Shown: positions 1 to 8,399 of the stretch, piece by piece
How positions within the stretch are numbered: the first letter of the stretch is position 1
Layout of the letters: the number at the start of each line of letters is the position of its first letter
Source: Eggerthellaceae bacterium
GTDB lineage: Bacteria; Actinomycetota; Coriobacteriia; Coriobacteriales; Eggerthellaceae
DNA: 64,000 bases
Direction of reading: 5' to 3'
NCBI GenBank assembly: GCA_910575165.1
Contig: CAJTDS010000008.1
Span: forward strand, 1 to 64,000
Position numbers and translations under genes: made by a program
Notes under the pieces: generated by a model
Seen by the model: the letters and a program-made list of their open reading frames with translations, nothing else
The model's database searches: none
What the model was told of the DNA's origin: nothing

Positions 1-237
1 GCGCCCCGCCTCGCGAGACGCGCAAGGAGATACTCTACCCTGCCGCCGCCTCCCCGTCAAGGGGTGATTTTCGGATTCTCGGAAATTTCTTTCCGGCCCT
101 CCGGGGCGGCGATGCGCTCTCCTCAAGCGCGAGTTAGTAGATTACTCTTCCCTTCCCGCAGGCGCAAGAACTATTTCCTCATCCATAAGGTCACCATAAC
201 CGCGCATCGAAGGGCCGGCGCCGAGTCGTCCGCCCGG
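1..237. other. Window edge, no gene recognised
   Basis: These bases lie beyond the terminator of the dxs/GNAT operon. I see no open frame with coding character and no recognisable promoter or RNA. A very long plus-strand open frame starts at 64 but only mirrors the minus-strand genes. Confidence 0.5.
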
Positions 238-275
238 AAAACAGCAGCACCCGCACGGCAAGGCGGGTGCTGCTG
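238..275 (-). terminator. Rho-independent terminator of the pycB-dxs-GNAT operon
   Basis: A perfect 13-bp stem pairs 242-254 with 263-275 around an 8-base loop. On the minus strand it is followed by four T residues (238-241). It lies about 60 bases past the GNAT stop codon and closes the minus-strand operon. Confidence 0.85.
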
Positions 276-333
276 GCGTAGTCGCCGGATCGTTGACGCG
301 CCGGGCTGCGGCTCGGCGGCGGACAAAGCGGGG

Positions 334-864
334 TCAGGCCCGCAGCCCCGCGGGACGCTCCATGACGTAGTCGTCCATGATGAAGCCTTCGCCTATGTCC
401 GTTTCCACGGCGTCGATCACCGCGAAGCCCGTTCCCTTGTAGGCGCGCACGCCAAGCTCGTTGTGCTTGTTGACCGTCAGGTACATGGCGCCCAGACCCC
501 GCTCGCGACACAACCGGTCGTAGAACTCCACCACCTGACGGGCGAAACCGCGGCCCCGGTGCGGGGCCAGCAGGTAGATCTTCGAGATGAAGAACCGGTT
601 CGTCTCGGGTTCTTCGTGACCGCCCGTATAGCCCACCACCTGGGGCTGCCCATCTTCGCCGTCGGCCACTACGAACCAGTACTCGTAGCCGTGCTCGGCC
701 ATGTCACGCTCGAAGGCCGAAAGGCTTTGAAAGTTCTCCACCATGTAGTCGGTCTGCGCCTGGCCGATGATGGCCGGCCAGTACTCGTTCCATATCCGGG
801 AAGCAAGCTGGGCGATCTGGCAGCGGTCCTCGGCGGTCTCAACGGGAACGAAGCGCACGTCCAC
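334..864 (-). CDS. GNAT-family N-acetyltransferase
   Basis: A 176-residue cytosolic acetyltransferase-type protein. The acetyl-CoA binding signature is the segment IYLLAPHRGRGFARQVVEF, followed by the AYKGTGFAV strand-turn typical of GNAT C-termini. The substrate is not predictable. Start choice: a TTG at 879 would overlap its own ribosome site. The sequence TTGGAGGATTGCATCGTGG instead places GGAGG eight bases before a GTG at 864, so I take GTG. It begins about 15 bases after the dxs stop and is the last gene of the operon, closed by the hairpin at 238-275. No functional link to isoprenoid synthesis is evident. Confidence 0.8.
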   Translation of the reverse strand: MDVRFVPVETAEDRCQIAQLASRIWNEYWPAIIGQAQTDYMVENFQSLSAFERDMAEHGYEYWFVVADGEDGQPQVVGYTGGHEEPETNRFFISKIYLLAPHRGRGFARQVVEFYDRLCRERGLGAMYLTVNKHNELGVRAYKGTGFAVIDAVETDIGEGFIMDDYVMERPAGLRA

Positions 865-879
865 GATGCAATCCTCCAA

Positions 880-2763
880 TCAAAGCGACAGGTACTTCTG
901 CTCCACGGCCTCGGCGATACCCTTGCCGTCGAGCCCCAAATCGGCCAGCAGCAGGTCGGTCTTGCCCTGGTGGATGAACCTGTCCCCGATGCCCAGGTTC
1001 AGCGCAGGGGCAAGGCAGCCCTCCTCGGCCATGACGGCGAGCACCCCCTCGCCAGCGCCTCCGGCGACCACGCCGCCTTCCACGGTGACCACCAGCTGGG
1101 TTTGGGCGGCGCGGCGGATGGCCTGGCGGTCGAGCGGCTTCACCCAGCGCATGTCCACCACGCATGCCTCGATGCCCGACTCGGAGAGCAGCCGGGCCGC
1201 CTCGAGGGACGGCGACACCATGCGTCCGAATGCCAGGATAGCGACATCAGCTCCCTCGCGGACGAGCTTGGACTCTCCCACGGGCAGCACTTCCGGTTTA
1301 TCGGGCAGCGCAACCCCTTGGCCTTCGCCCCGCGGGTAGCGCACGGAGACGGGGCCGCCCAGGGCCAGGGCCGTATGCAAACAATGGACCAGCTCGGCTT
1401 CGTCGGAAGGAGCAAGCACCTTCATATGCGGGACCATGCGGGTGTACACCAGGTCGAACATGCCGTGGTGCGTGGGGCCGTCCTCCCCCACCACGCCGGC
1501 GCGGTCGATGGCGAACACCACGTCGAGGTCGGGCAGGCAGCAGTCGATGATCATCTGGTCGATGGCCCGCTGCAGAAACGTCGAGTACACCGCCACCACC
1601 GGCTTGGCTCCCCCCAAAGCCAGGCCCGACGCCATGGCCACCATATGCTCCTCGGCGATCCCCTCGTCGAAGAAGCGCTCCGGAAAGCGCTCCGCGAACT
1701 CCTTCAAGCCGGTCCCGCCCTTCATGGCGGCGGTCATGGCCACGATGCGCTCGTCGGCTTCGGCTTCGCGCACAAGCGCCTGGCCGAAAACAGAGGTGTA
1801 GGAGGGGGGCGCCACGGGCTTCTTCACGGCGAGCCCCGTGTCAAGGTCAAACGGCCCTATGCCGTGGAAGGTCTCGGGGTCGCGCTCGGCCGGGGCGTAG
1901 CCTGCGCCCTTCTTGGTGACCACGTGCACCAGCACCGGGCAGTCGGCGGCCAGGGCCACGGCCAAGGTCTCCTTGAGCAGCCCTATGTTGTGCCCGTCGA
2001 TGGGCGCGGTGCACAGGATGCCCAGCTGCTCGAAGATCATGGAGCGCGGGATAGCCATGTGCTTCATGGAATCCTTCACGTTGCGCCCGATCTGCATGAG
2101 CGCCCGCGCTACGGGGCCGTTCTTCTCCATGCGCTCCTGGATGCTGTCGCGCGCCTGGCGGTATTCCGCGGTGGTGCGCATGTAGCCGAGGTGCTTCATG
2201 AGCGCGCCCACGTTGCGGGAGATGGACATCTCGTTGTCGTTAAGGATGATGACCATGGGCGTTTGGGACTGGCCGATCTGGTTGAGCGCCTCGAAGGCCA
2301 TGCCGCCGGCCAGGGACGCGTCGCCTATGAGCGCCACGATCTTCTGCTCGTCGCCTCGCAGATCGCGCGCCTCGGCCAAGCCGTAGGCAACGGACAGGGA
2401 ATCGGAGGCGTGGCCGGAGGGATGGGCGTCGAAAGGGCTTTCCTCGGGCTTGGGAAACCCGGACAGCCCCCCGTAGGTGCGCAGCGAGCGGAACTCGTCG
2501 AGACGGCCCGTCACCAGCTTGTGGGCGTAGGACTGGTGCCCCACGTCGAACACGAACCGGTCGTGCGGGCAGTCGATCAGGGAGTGCACCGCCAAGATGA
2601 TCTCGACCGCCCCCAGCGACGATGCCACGTGACCGCCCGTGCAAGCCGTGGTCTCGAGAATCTGCTCGCGTATCTCGCAGGCGAGGATGGACAGCTCTTC
2701 GTCGGACAACGCCTTCAGGTCGCTGGGCGAGGTGACGACATCGAGAATGCGGTTTCCCTCCAT
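880..2763 (-). CDS. dxs: 1-deoxy-D-xylulose-5-phosphate synthase
   Basis: This is the thiamine-diphosphate enzyme that condenses pyruvate and glyceraldehyde 3-phosphate in the first step of the MEP isoprenoid pathway. The 627-residue length matches the family. Visible features are the N-terminal ASSLGAVE and DVGHQSYAHK segments, the ThDP/Mg motif GDASLAGGMAFEALN...NDNEMSIS (GDA in place of the more usual GDG), the transketolase pyrimidine-binding domain with EGIAEEHMVAMASGLA, and the C-terminal transketolase domain. It lies 18 bases downstream of xseB in the same direction, an order also seen in other Gram-positive bacteria (nusB, xse, dxs). Other MEP genes are not in the window. Confidence 0.97.
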   Translation of the reverse strand: MEGNRILDVVTSPSDLKALSDEELSILACEIREQILETTACTGGHVASSLGAVEIILAVHSLIDCPHDRFVFDVGHQSYAHKLVTGRLDEFRSLRTYGGLSGFPKPEESPFDAHPSGHASDSLSVAYGLAEARDLRGDEQKIVALIGDASLAGGMAFEALNQIGQSQTPMVIILNDNEMSISRNVGALMKHLGYMRTTAEYRQARDSIQERMEKNGPVARALMQIGRNVKDSMKHMAIPRSMIFEQLGILCTAPIDGHNIGLLKETLAVALAADCPVLVHVVTKKGAGYAPAERDPETFHGIGPFDLDTGLAVKKPVAPPSYTSVFGQALVREAEADERIVAMTAAMKGGTGLKEFAERFPERFFDEGIAEEHMVAMASGLALGGAKPVVAVYSTFLQRAIDQMIIDCCLPDLDVVFAIDRAGVVGEDGPTHHGMFDLVYTRMVPHMKVLAPSDEAELVHCLHTALALGGPVSVRYPRGEGQGVALPDKPEVLPVGESKLVREGADVAILAFGRMVSPSLEAARLLSESGIEACVVDMRWVKPLDRQAIRRAAQTQLVVTVEGGVVAGGAGEGVLAVMAEEGCLAPALNLGIGDRFIHQGKTDLLLADLGLDGKGIAEAVEQKYLSL

Positions 2764-2781
2764 GGAACACCTCTCTTGCGC

Positions 2782-3021
2782 TTAGGCGACGCCGTCTCCC
2801 CGAACGGGCTCGTCGCCGCTCTCGGGGGCTTCGCCCACCCCCTCCGTCGGTACCGTGATGTCGCGGTTCATAAGGTCGCTGGCCGCCAACCCCAAGCTGG
2901 CCGCCTCGTCGAACAGCTCGAGCAGCGACTCCAAGGGGGCATCGGCATCCGAGACCGCCTCCACGATCTGGGCGATGCGCTCGCTCGCCTCGTCGAAGCT
3001 GCTCGGCTGGACCTTACTCAT
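2782..3021 (-). CDS. xseB: Exodeoxyribonuclease VII small subunit
   Basis: A 79-residue protein with the XseB core SFDEASERIAQIVEAVSDADAPLESLLELFDEA, a helical hairpin that binds the XseA large subunit. ExoVII degrades single-stranded DNA. The ATG overlaps the 3' end of nusB by eight bases, indicating translational coupling. The acidic tail after residue 55 is unlike most XseB proteins and is probably disordered. No xseA is present in the window, so the large subunit must be encoded elsewhere. Confidence 0.88.
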   Translation of the reverse strand: MSKVQPSSFDEASERIAQIVEAVSDADAPLESLLELFDEAASLGLAASDLMNRDITVPTEGVGEAPESGDEPVRGDGVA

Positions 3022-3547
3022 CGCCCTCGCCCTTTTCGCTCGGCGCCTGCTCGGCAGCCTGCGCAGCGACCGGCTGCGAGTCGCCCTGCGGTGCTGCGCC
3101 CCCTTCCGCGGACGCGGCCGGCTGCTCCAGGGATCGCGCGATGCGCCCGAGCACGCCGTTCACGAAGCGGGGGGAATCGTCCTCGCCGCCGAAGGCCTTC
3201 GCCAGCTCCACCGCCTCGTTGATGCTGACCGAGATGGGAACGTCGTCCACGTAGAGCATCTCGCACACGGCCATGCGCAGGATGCAGCGGTCGACCACAG
3301 GCATACGCGCCAGCGACCAGTTCTCCGAGGTGCTCGCAAGCTGCTGGTCGATGCCTACGCGATGGGCCTCGCAGCGCTGCACCAGCATCGAGGCGTAGTC
3401 GCTGGGCTCGTCCTCGCCGAGGAACGCCTCGCCCTCGATGATCTTAGAGGGCGACTCGCCACGTATCTCGGCGGTGTAGAGCACCTGCAAGGCGCAGCGC
3501 CGGGCGGCGGGACGCTCTTGAACGGCAAGCCTGTCTCGTGATGCCAT
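3014..3547 (-). CDS. nusB: Transcription antitermination factor NusB
   Basis: A 177-residue all-helical RNA-binding protein that joins the NusA/B/E/G complex on boxA of rRNA operons. Diagnostic segments are RRCALQVLYTAEI near the N-terminus and RMPVVDRCILRMAVCEMLYVDDVPISVSINEAVELAKAFGGEDDSPRFVNGVLGR in the core. The last 35 residues are an Ala/Glu-rich extension. The gene sits 17 bases after asp23 and overlaps xseB. Confidence 0.95.
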   Translation of the reverse strand: MASRDRLAVQERPAARRCALQVLYTAEIRGESPSKIIEGEAFLGEDEPSDYASMLVQRCEAHRVGIDQQLASTSENWSLARMPVVDRCILRMAVCEMLYVDDVPISVSINEAVELAKAFGGEDDSPRFVNGVLGRIARSLEQPAASAEGGAAPQGDSQPVAAQAAEQAPSEKGEGDE

Positions 3548-3564
3548 GGATGAACCGCCTTCGC

Positions 3565-3912
3565 CTAGCGGGCGAACTTGATGCCGTCAACGTACACATC
3601 GACGGAATCAACCCGGACGCCCACCTGGGTTGCCAGCGCATCGGCGATGGAGCGGCGCACGTTGTCGGCCACCTGGGGCAGCGAGTATCCATAGAGCACG
3701 TCGATATGGACGACCACCTGCACGGATTCGTCCTCCTCCATGTCCACGCCGATGCCCTGGGTGCTGGGCTTGGCGGTGAACATCTGGCGGATGGCCGACT
3801 CGGCGGCGGACCCGACGAAGGCCACGCCCTCAACTTCCTGGGTGGCGATGGAGATGATGGTCTCCACCACGCCGGGGGCAAGCGTCATGCCCTTCATGCT
3901 CAACTCGGTCAT
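3565..3912 (-). CDS. Asp23/Gls24 family envelope-stress protein
   Basis: A 115-residue protein of the Asp23 family. The core reads [21 protein letters not shown], then [30 protein letters not shown] and a final [10 protein letters not shown] strand, which is nearly the whole family fold. In firmicutes such proteins associate with the membrane through AmaP-type partners; none is visible here. Its ATG overlaps the accC stop codon by four bases (ATGA), as in the conserved acc-asp23-nusB gene order of Gram-positive bacteria. Confidence 0.93.
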   Translation of the reverse strand: MTELSMKGMTLAPGVVETIISIATQEVEGVAFVGSAAESAIRQMFTAKPSTQGIGVDMEEDESVQVVVHIDVLYGYSLPQVADNVRRSIADALATQVGVRVDSVDVYVDGIKFAR

Positions 3913-5261
3913 AGCAAATCTCCCATCTGCGTTTCGATGAAGTCGGTGCGCGCATCGCCGGCTTTGAACACCTCATTATCCAACACCTGGCGATGGAATG
4001 GAATGGTGGTCTTGATGCCCTCGATGACGAACTCGTCAAGAGCGCGACGGGCCCGCGCCAGGGCCTCCTCGCGGTCCTGGCCATGCACGATGAGCTTGGC
4101 CACCAGCGAGTCGTAGTGCGGCGAGATGCGAGACCCGCTGCGCACGTAGCTCTCCACGCGCACACCCGGGCCGGCCGGCGGCTCGAAGCGCGTGACGGTG
4201 CCGGGGCTGGGTCGGAAGCCGAACTCGGGGTCCTCGGCGTTGATGCGCAGCTCGATGGCGTGACCCGCCGGATGAAACGGCGCGCGGCCGGCGCAGCTGA
4301 TCGGCTCTCCGGAGGCGATGCGCAGCTGCTCCTTGATGATGTCGGTGCCGGTGATCTCCTCGGTGACCGGGTGCTCCACCTGCACGCGGGTGTTCATCTC
4401 CATGAAGTAGAAACTGCCGTCGGTGTCCAGCAGGAATTCGATGGTGCCGGCGTTGCGGTAGTCGACGGCCCGCACCGCCTTGAGGGCGGCTACCCCCATG
4501 GCCCGGCGCAGATCGTCGTCGAGGGCCGGGGAGGGCGCCTCCTCGATAAGCTTCTGATGACGGCGCTGCACAGAGCAGTCGCGCTCGCACAGGGCCACGC
4601 GGTTGCCGAAGTCGTCGGCCAGCACCTGCACCTCCACGTGGCGCGGTCGCAGCACCAGCTTCTCCAGGTACACGCCGTCGTTGCCGAAGGCGGCGCCGGC
4701 CTCGGTGCGGGCGGCCTTGTACTGGGCTTCCAGCTGGTCGGGGTCGTGGACCTCGCGCATGCCCTTGCCGCCGCCGCCGGCCGTGGCCTTGATGAGCACC
4801 GGGTAGCCCACGCGCTCGGCGAAAGCTCGGGCCTCCTCCACGGTGTCAAGGCAGCCGTCGGAGCCGGGCACCGTGGGCACGCCGCAGGAGCGCATGGTCT
4901 CACGGGCCGAGCTCTTGTCGCCCATGCGCTCGATGCACTCGGGGGACGGGCCGATGAACACCAGGTCGTTCTCAAGGCAGGCGCGGGCGAAGTCGGCGTT
5001 TTCGGCAAGGAATCCGTAGCCGGGATGGATGGCCTGGGCGCCGGTGTTGAGCGCGGCCTGGATGATGTTACCCATGACCAGGTAGCTCTTCGCCGCCTGG
5101 GCGGGGCCTATGCAGACCGCCTCGTCGGCGTAGGCCACTGGATAGGTGTCGGCGTCTTCCGTGGAGTAGACGGCCACGGTCTTCACGCCCAGCTCCTTGC
5201 AGGCGCGCATGACGCGCAGGGCCACCTCGCCGCGGTTGGCGATAAGGATCTTGTCGAACAT
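3909..5261 (-). CDS. accC: Biotin carboxylase subunit (acetyl-CoA or pyruvate carboxylase)
   Basis: A 450-residue ATP-grasp biotin carboxylase. It has an N-terminal [19 protein letters not shown] domain, the ATP-binding glycine loop [12 protein letters not shown], the catalytic segment [18 protein letters not shown], and a C-terminal domain with [12 protein letters not shown]. It carboxylates biotin on the carrier domain encoded immediately upstream; the two genes overlap by one base (TAATG). Because that partner is a pyruvate/oxaloacetate-type carboxyltransferase, this subunit may form a two-subunit pyruvate carboxylase rather than, or as well as, acetyl-CoA carboxylase. No accA or accD is in the window. 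Confidence 0.95.
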   Translation of the reverse strand: MFDKILIANRGEVALRVMRACKELGVKTVAVYSTEDADTYPVAYADEAVCIGPAQAAKSYLVMGNIIQAALNTGAQAIHPGYGFLAENADFARACLENDLVFIGPSPECIERMGDKSSARETMRSCGVPTVPGSDGCLDTVEEARAFAERVGYPVLIKATAGGGGKGMREVHDPDQLEAQYKAARTEAGAAFGNDGVYLEKLVLRPRHVEVQVLADDFGNRVALCERDCSVQRRHQKLIEEAPSPALDDDLRRAMGVAALKAVRAVDYRNAGTIEFLLDTDGSFYFMEMNTRVQVEHPVTEEITGTDIIKEQLRIASGEPISCAGRAPFHPAGHAIELRINAEDPEFGFRPSPGTVTRFEPPAGPGVRVESYVRSGSRISPHYDSLVAKLIVHGQDREEALARARRALDEFVIEGIKTTIPFHRQVLDNEVFKAGDARTDFIETQMGDLL

Positions 5262-7162
5262 TAGGCAGTCTCCGGAGCCGGGGCGGGAGCACCGTGGGGC
5301 TCCACGTAGAACAGCGGCGTGCCGAACTCAACCGGGGAGGCGTCCTCCAGGCAGACCTCGCGCACGGTGCCCATCTGCTCGGCGGTGATCTCGTTCATGA
5401 GCTTCATGGCCTCCACGATGCACAGCGTCTGGTTGGCGGCCACCTCGTCGCCCACGGACACGAACGGCGGCTCGCCGGGAGCAGGCGCCGCGTAGTAGGT
5501 GCCCACCATGGGGGCGGTCACGCAGTACCAGTTGGCGGGACGGGCCATGCCGTCGTCGGCCGGCGCCGACGAATCGGGTGCCTGGGCCTGGGCCTGGGTC
5601 TGGGCCACGGCCACAGGGGCGGCGGCTGCAGCGGGAACAGCAGGAGCAGCGGGCGCGGCACCGGGCATGCGCACAGCGATGCGGGTGCCCTCCTCCTCGA
5701 CGACGATCTCTCCCACGCCGCTCTCCTCGGCTACGCGCACGAGTTCGCGAATCTGGTTGATATCCACGTAATCGTCCTCCTTGGTCTGGCTCGACTCCTC
5801 CTGCATGAGGAAGTCGACCTTTTCCGATGTGCGGTGCTTGCTTAGGAAGGTGCGCGCCTCGTTGGGGAACAGCGCGTACATGAGCACGTCTTCCTCGGTC
5901 TTCGCCAGATCGCCGATCTCCTCGGCAACCTGGTTGTAGGTGGTAGTGACAAGAGAGCCGGGCGCCACGTCGGGCGGCAGCATGGCCGAATCGCCCACCA
6001 CTTTCGCCACGATGCTCTTGTCCATGCGGCCCGGCGCCTTGCCGTAGTAGCCGCAGATATAGTCCTTCATCTCCTTGGACACCACGCCCCAGCGCTTGCC
6101 GGTGAGCACGTTGAACACCGCCTGGGTGCCCACGATCTGCGACAGCGGCGTCACCAGCGGCGGGTAGCCCACCTCGGCGCGCACCTTAGGAATCTCCTTC
6201 ATCACCTCGGGCAGGCGGTCGCGGGCGTTTTGCACCTCCAGCTGGGAGATGAGGTTGCTCATCATGCCGCCGGGAACCTGGTGCGAGTACACCTGCATAT
6301 GGATGAGCGAGGAGACGCCGCGCTTGTAGTGGCCGCGCTTGCGCATCTCCTCCCAGTACTCGGCGATCTCGAACAGCAGGTTCAGGTCGAGCCCGGTGTC
6401 GTAGCGGCTCTCCTGCAGGGCGGCCACGATCATCTCCACCGCCGGGTGCGAGTTGCCGAAGGCAAGCGGGGCGGAGGCGGTGTCGGCAATGGCGGCGCCG
6501 GCTTCGGCGGCCTTGATGATGTTGGCCGGGGCCATGCCGCCGACATAGTGGCAGTGGATGTGCACCGGCAGGCCGATCTCGGCGTTGAACGCCTTGACCA
6601 TGCGCTCGGTGCGGTAGGGCGTGAGCATGCCGGCCATGTCCTTGATGGCGATGGAGTCGGCGCCCAGGTCCTTCAGCTGCTGGCCGTACTCCAAGAAGCT
6701 GTCCAGCGTGTGCACCGGCGACATGGTGTAGGAGATGGCGCCCTCGAAGTGGCCGCCACATTCCTTGATGGCCTCGGCGTTGTCCACCACGTTGCGGATG
6801 TCGTTCAGGGCGTCGAACACGCGGAACACGTGCACGCCGTTGCGTTTGGCGGCCTTGATGAAGCGGTTGCAGATCTCGCGGGAGTAGTGCTTGTAGCCCA
6901 CCAGGTTCTGGCCGCGCGAGAGCATGGACAGCGGGGTGTTGGGGGTCTGCGCCTTAATCGAGCGCAGGCGGTCCCACGGGTTCTCGTCAAGGAAGCGCAG
7001 GCAGGTGTCGAAGGTGGCGCCTCCCCAGGCCTCGATGGCCCAGTAGCCCACTCGGTCCATCGCCGGCAGAATGGGCAGCATATCCCCCACCTGCATGCGC
7101 GTGGCCCACAGGCTCTGCTGGCCGTCGCGGATGGTGGTGTCCATGATTTGGAGCTTTGCCAC
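5261..7162 (-). CDS. Pyruvate carboxylase subunit B-type carboxyltransferase fused to an AccB-like biotin carrier
   Basis: A 633-residue two-part enzyme. Residues 1 to about 470 are the carboxyltransferase of PycB/OadA proteins, with [18 protein letters not shown], the metal/lysine segment [13 protein letters not shown] and [16 protein letters not shown]. The C-terminal part resembles full AccB: an [19 protein letters not shown] helix, an Ala/Pro/Gln linker and a biotinyl domain with EAMKLMNE, whose lysine is near residue 587. The GTG start at 7162 is chosen because AAGGAGG lies nine bases upstream; an upstream ATG at 7264 has no ribosome site and would cross the promoter. It is the first gene of the operon and overlaps accC. 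Pyruvate carboxylation is the most likely reaction; a decarboxylase role would need membrane subunits not seen here. Confidence 0.9.
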   Translation of the reverse strand: MAKLQIMDTTIRDGQQSLWATRMQVGDMLPILPAMDRVGYWAIEAWGGATFDTCLRFLDENPWDRLRSIKAQTPNTPLSMLSRGQNLVGYKHYSREICNRFIKAAKRNGVHVFRVFDALNDIRNVVDNAEAIKECGGHFEGAISYTMSPVHTLDSFLEYGQQLKDLGADSIAIKDMAGMLTPYRTERMVKAFNAEIGLPVHIHCHYVGGMAPANIIKAAEAGAAIADTASAPLAFGNSHPAVEMIVAALQESRYDTGLDLNLLFEIAEYWEEMRKRGHYKRGVSSLIHMQVYSHQVPGGMMSNLISQLEVQNARDRLPEVMKEIPKVRAEVGYPPLVTPLSQIVGTQAVFNVLTGKRWGVVSKEMKDYICGYYGKAPGRMDKSIVAKVVGDSAMLPPDVAPGSLVTTTYNQVAEEIGDLAKTEEDVLMYALFPNEARTFLSKHRTSEKVDFLMQEESSQTKEDDYVDINQIRELVRVAEESGVGEIVVEEEGTRIAVRMPGAAPAAPAVPAAAAAPVAVAQTQAQAQAPDSSAPADDGMARPANWYCVTAPMVGTYYAAPAPGEPPFVSVGDEVAANQTLCIVEAMKLMNEITAEQMGTVREVCLEDASPVEFGTPLFYVEPHGAPAPAPETA

Positions 7163-7237
7163 GAAACCGTACCTCCTTCGAGAGATGGAAATTTGCAAGG
7201 TTCGCCATCGGGCCGCGAAGAGCGCGATGAAACCCGC

Positions 7238-7243
7238 ATTATA
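7238..7243 (-). promoter_or_regulatory. -10 element of the pycB-dxs operon
   Basis: A perfect TATAAT on the minus strand lies about 75 bases before the GTG of the carboxyltransferase gene and just downstream of the terminator of the preceding gene. The -35 region at 17-bp spacing is poor (CCATGC), so the promoter may need an activator. Confidence 0.55.
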
Positions 7244-7246
7244 GAT

Positions 7247-7276
7247 GAAAAGGCGCCCCCGCATGGCAGAGGCGCC
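7247..7276 (-). terminator. Terminator after the deformylase-like gene
   Basis: An 8-bp G/C stem (7252-7259 with 7269-7276, one G-U pair) is followed on the minus strand by TTTT. It separates the deformylase-like gene from the carboxylase operon. Confidence 0.65.
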
Positions 7277-7303
7277 GATTCTACACGGTGAGAGGAGCCA
7301 AAC

Positions 7304-7762
7304 CTACACCAGCTTGCCCTTGCAGTGGTCGATGCCGTGCTGCACGAGCTCCGCCTCCCAACCCTCCAGGCGCTTCTTGCGGCGGACGAGCTGGGCGTCG
7401 GCCGGGGCGGCTTCGTCGGCGGGATGCAGCAGCGCCTCGGGCACCTCGTCGTAGGAGACCTCGATGCGGGCGAAGCGGGTGACCTTCGAGATGGCCTCGT
7501 GGGAGAAGCAGGACTCCTCGGCCTTATAGGGCCCCAGCGCCCGCAGGATCTTGGGGTTCATCATCACGTGGGGGCTGTCCTGCTCGTCCAGGTAGGCGAT
7601 GACCGCCTTGTCGGACCCGATCTGGTTGGCGGCCAGGCTTGCGGCGTTCTCCAAGGAGGCCATGGTGTCCAGCAGGTCGATCGCCACGGAAACGTCGTCG
7701 ATGGTGGCCGGCTGGGCAGGTGCGGACAGCGCCTCCGCGTCGGTCACGATTTCCTTGATCAT
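7304..7762 (-). CDS. Peptide deformylase-like protein lacking the catalytic glutamate
   Basis: A 152-residue protein with the three deformylase motifs in order but altered. Motif 1 (GxGLAAxQ) is ASLAANQIG at residues 41-49. Motif 2 (EGCLS) is EESCFS, keeping the metal-ligand cysteine at 85. Motif 3 (HExDH) is QHGIDH, with both histidines (142, 146) kept but the catalytic Glu replaced by Gly. The three metal ligands therefore survive while general acid/base catalysis should be lost. An AAGGAA ribosome site precedes the ATG. It could be a binding or regulatory relative rather than an enzyme. A canonical def gene should exist elsewhere because the function is normally essential. Confidence 0.8.
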   Translation of the reverse strand: MIKEIVTDAEALSAPAQPATIDDVSVAIDLLDTMASLENAASLAANQIGSDKAVIAYLDEQDSPHVMMNPKILRALGPYKAEESCFSHEAISKVTRFARIEVSYDEVPEALLHPADEAAPADAQLVRRKKRLEGWEAELVQHGIDHCKGKLV

Positions 7763-7859
7763 GGGGTTCCTTTCCTAAACGTGCGGGTTGCCGGTTCATG
7801 GTAGCAGTCTTTCGATGGCGCGACCACAAACTCCACGGTCAGCGAACAACGCGAAGGGC

Positions 7860-8372
7860 TCAGCTTCGCCCGGAAAGATGCTCGGCGAAGCGGCCCGAGT
7901 CGGCCTGGCCGGCGAAGATGATGTCCATGCGCCCGATAAGCCAGCCGCCCTGGGCGCTGCGGCGCATCTCCATGCGGTAGCGGCCGAAGGTGTAGCGGTC
8001 CGCAGGGGGCATCGAGGGCTTGTCGGAGAAGCCCTCCCAAGCCCAAAGCACGCACTCGAGGACGGCGTGGTCGGCGGACAGAAGCGTCACCTGGGGGTTC
8101 GATACCACATGGGTGGAAGACGTCATCTGCGGCAGCAGCTTGCCGTAAAGCTTGCCGATGAGGGCCCTGCCCGCCAGCGGCTCTACACCGGGCTGCGGGA
8201 AGAGCAGGCCGTCGTCGAGGAACAGGGACGCAACCCCCAGGCCGTCCTGGTCGTCGACGAACCGGGCGTAGCGATAGGCAACATCCGTCACGGCCCGCAC
8301 GGCCTCCAACGCGGCGAGCCGCTCCTCGGCCGGCGCGGCATCCCCGTCGGCCGGCCACAGATCCCGATCCAT
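7860..8372 (-). CDS. SnoaL-like (NTF2-fold) protein
   Basis: A 170-residue protein of the NTF2-like superfamily. Residues 20-60 (EERLAALEAVRAVTDVAYRYARFVDDQDG) form the helical start, SLFLDDGLLFP and LAGRALIGKLYGKLLPQMTSSTHVVSNPQVTLLS follow, and the sheet ends with GWLIGRMDIIFAG. Members include polyketide cyclases, ring-hydroxylating dioxygenase subunits and steroid isomerases such as BaiE. Which activity applies here cannot be told. GGGAGGG precedes the ATG. It lies 27 bases after the secreted repeat protein in the same direction. Confidence 0.7.
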   Translation of the reverse strand: MDRDLWPADGDAAPAEERLAALEAVRAVTDVAYRYARFVDDQDGLGVASLFLDDGLLFPQPGVEPLAGRALIGKLYGKLLPQMTSSTHVVSNPQVTLLSADHAVLECVLWAWEGFSDKPSMPPADRYTFGRYRMEMRRSAQGGWLIGRMDIIFAGQADSGRFAEHLSGRS

Positions 8373-8399
8373 GGTTTCCCTCCCATTCGCGGTTTGGGC

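Noticed and set aside
2280-2330. GDA instead of GDG in the dxs thiamine motif as a defect
   Set aside because: Such variation occurs in otherwise normal DXS proteins and the rest of the site is intact.
64-3222. 1052-codon open frame on the plus strand
   Set aside because: It mirrors dxs, nusB and xseB and has no ribosome site or recognisable domain. Long antisense frames are expected at this G/C content. The same applies to 15755-19945 and 20686-24261.
7181-7208. TGGCGAACC-TTGCA before the carboxyltransferase gene as a sigma-54 promoter
   Set aside because: The spacing between GG and GC is two bases too short and the -24 box is incomplete. A TATAAT box lies nearby.
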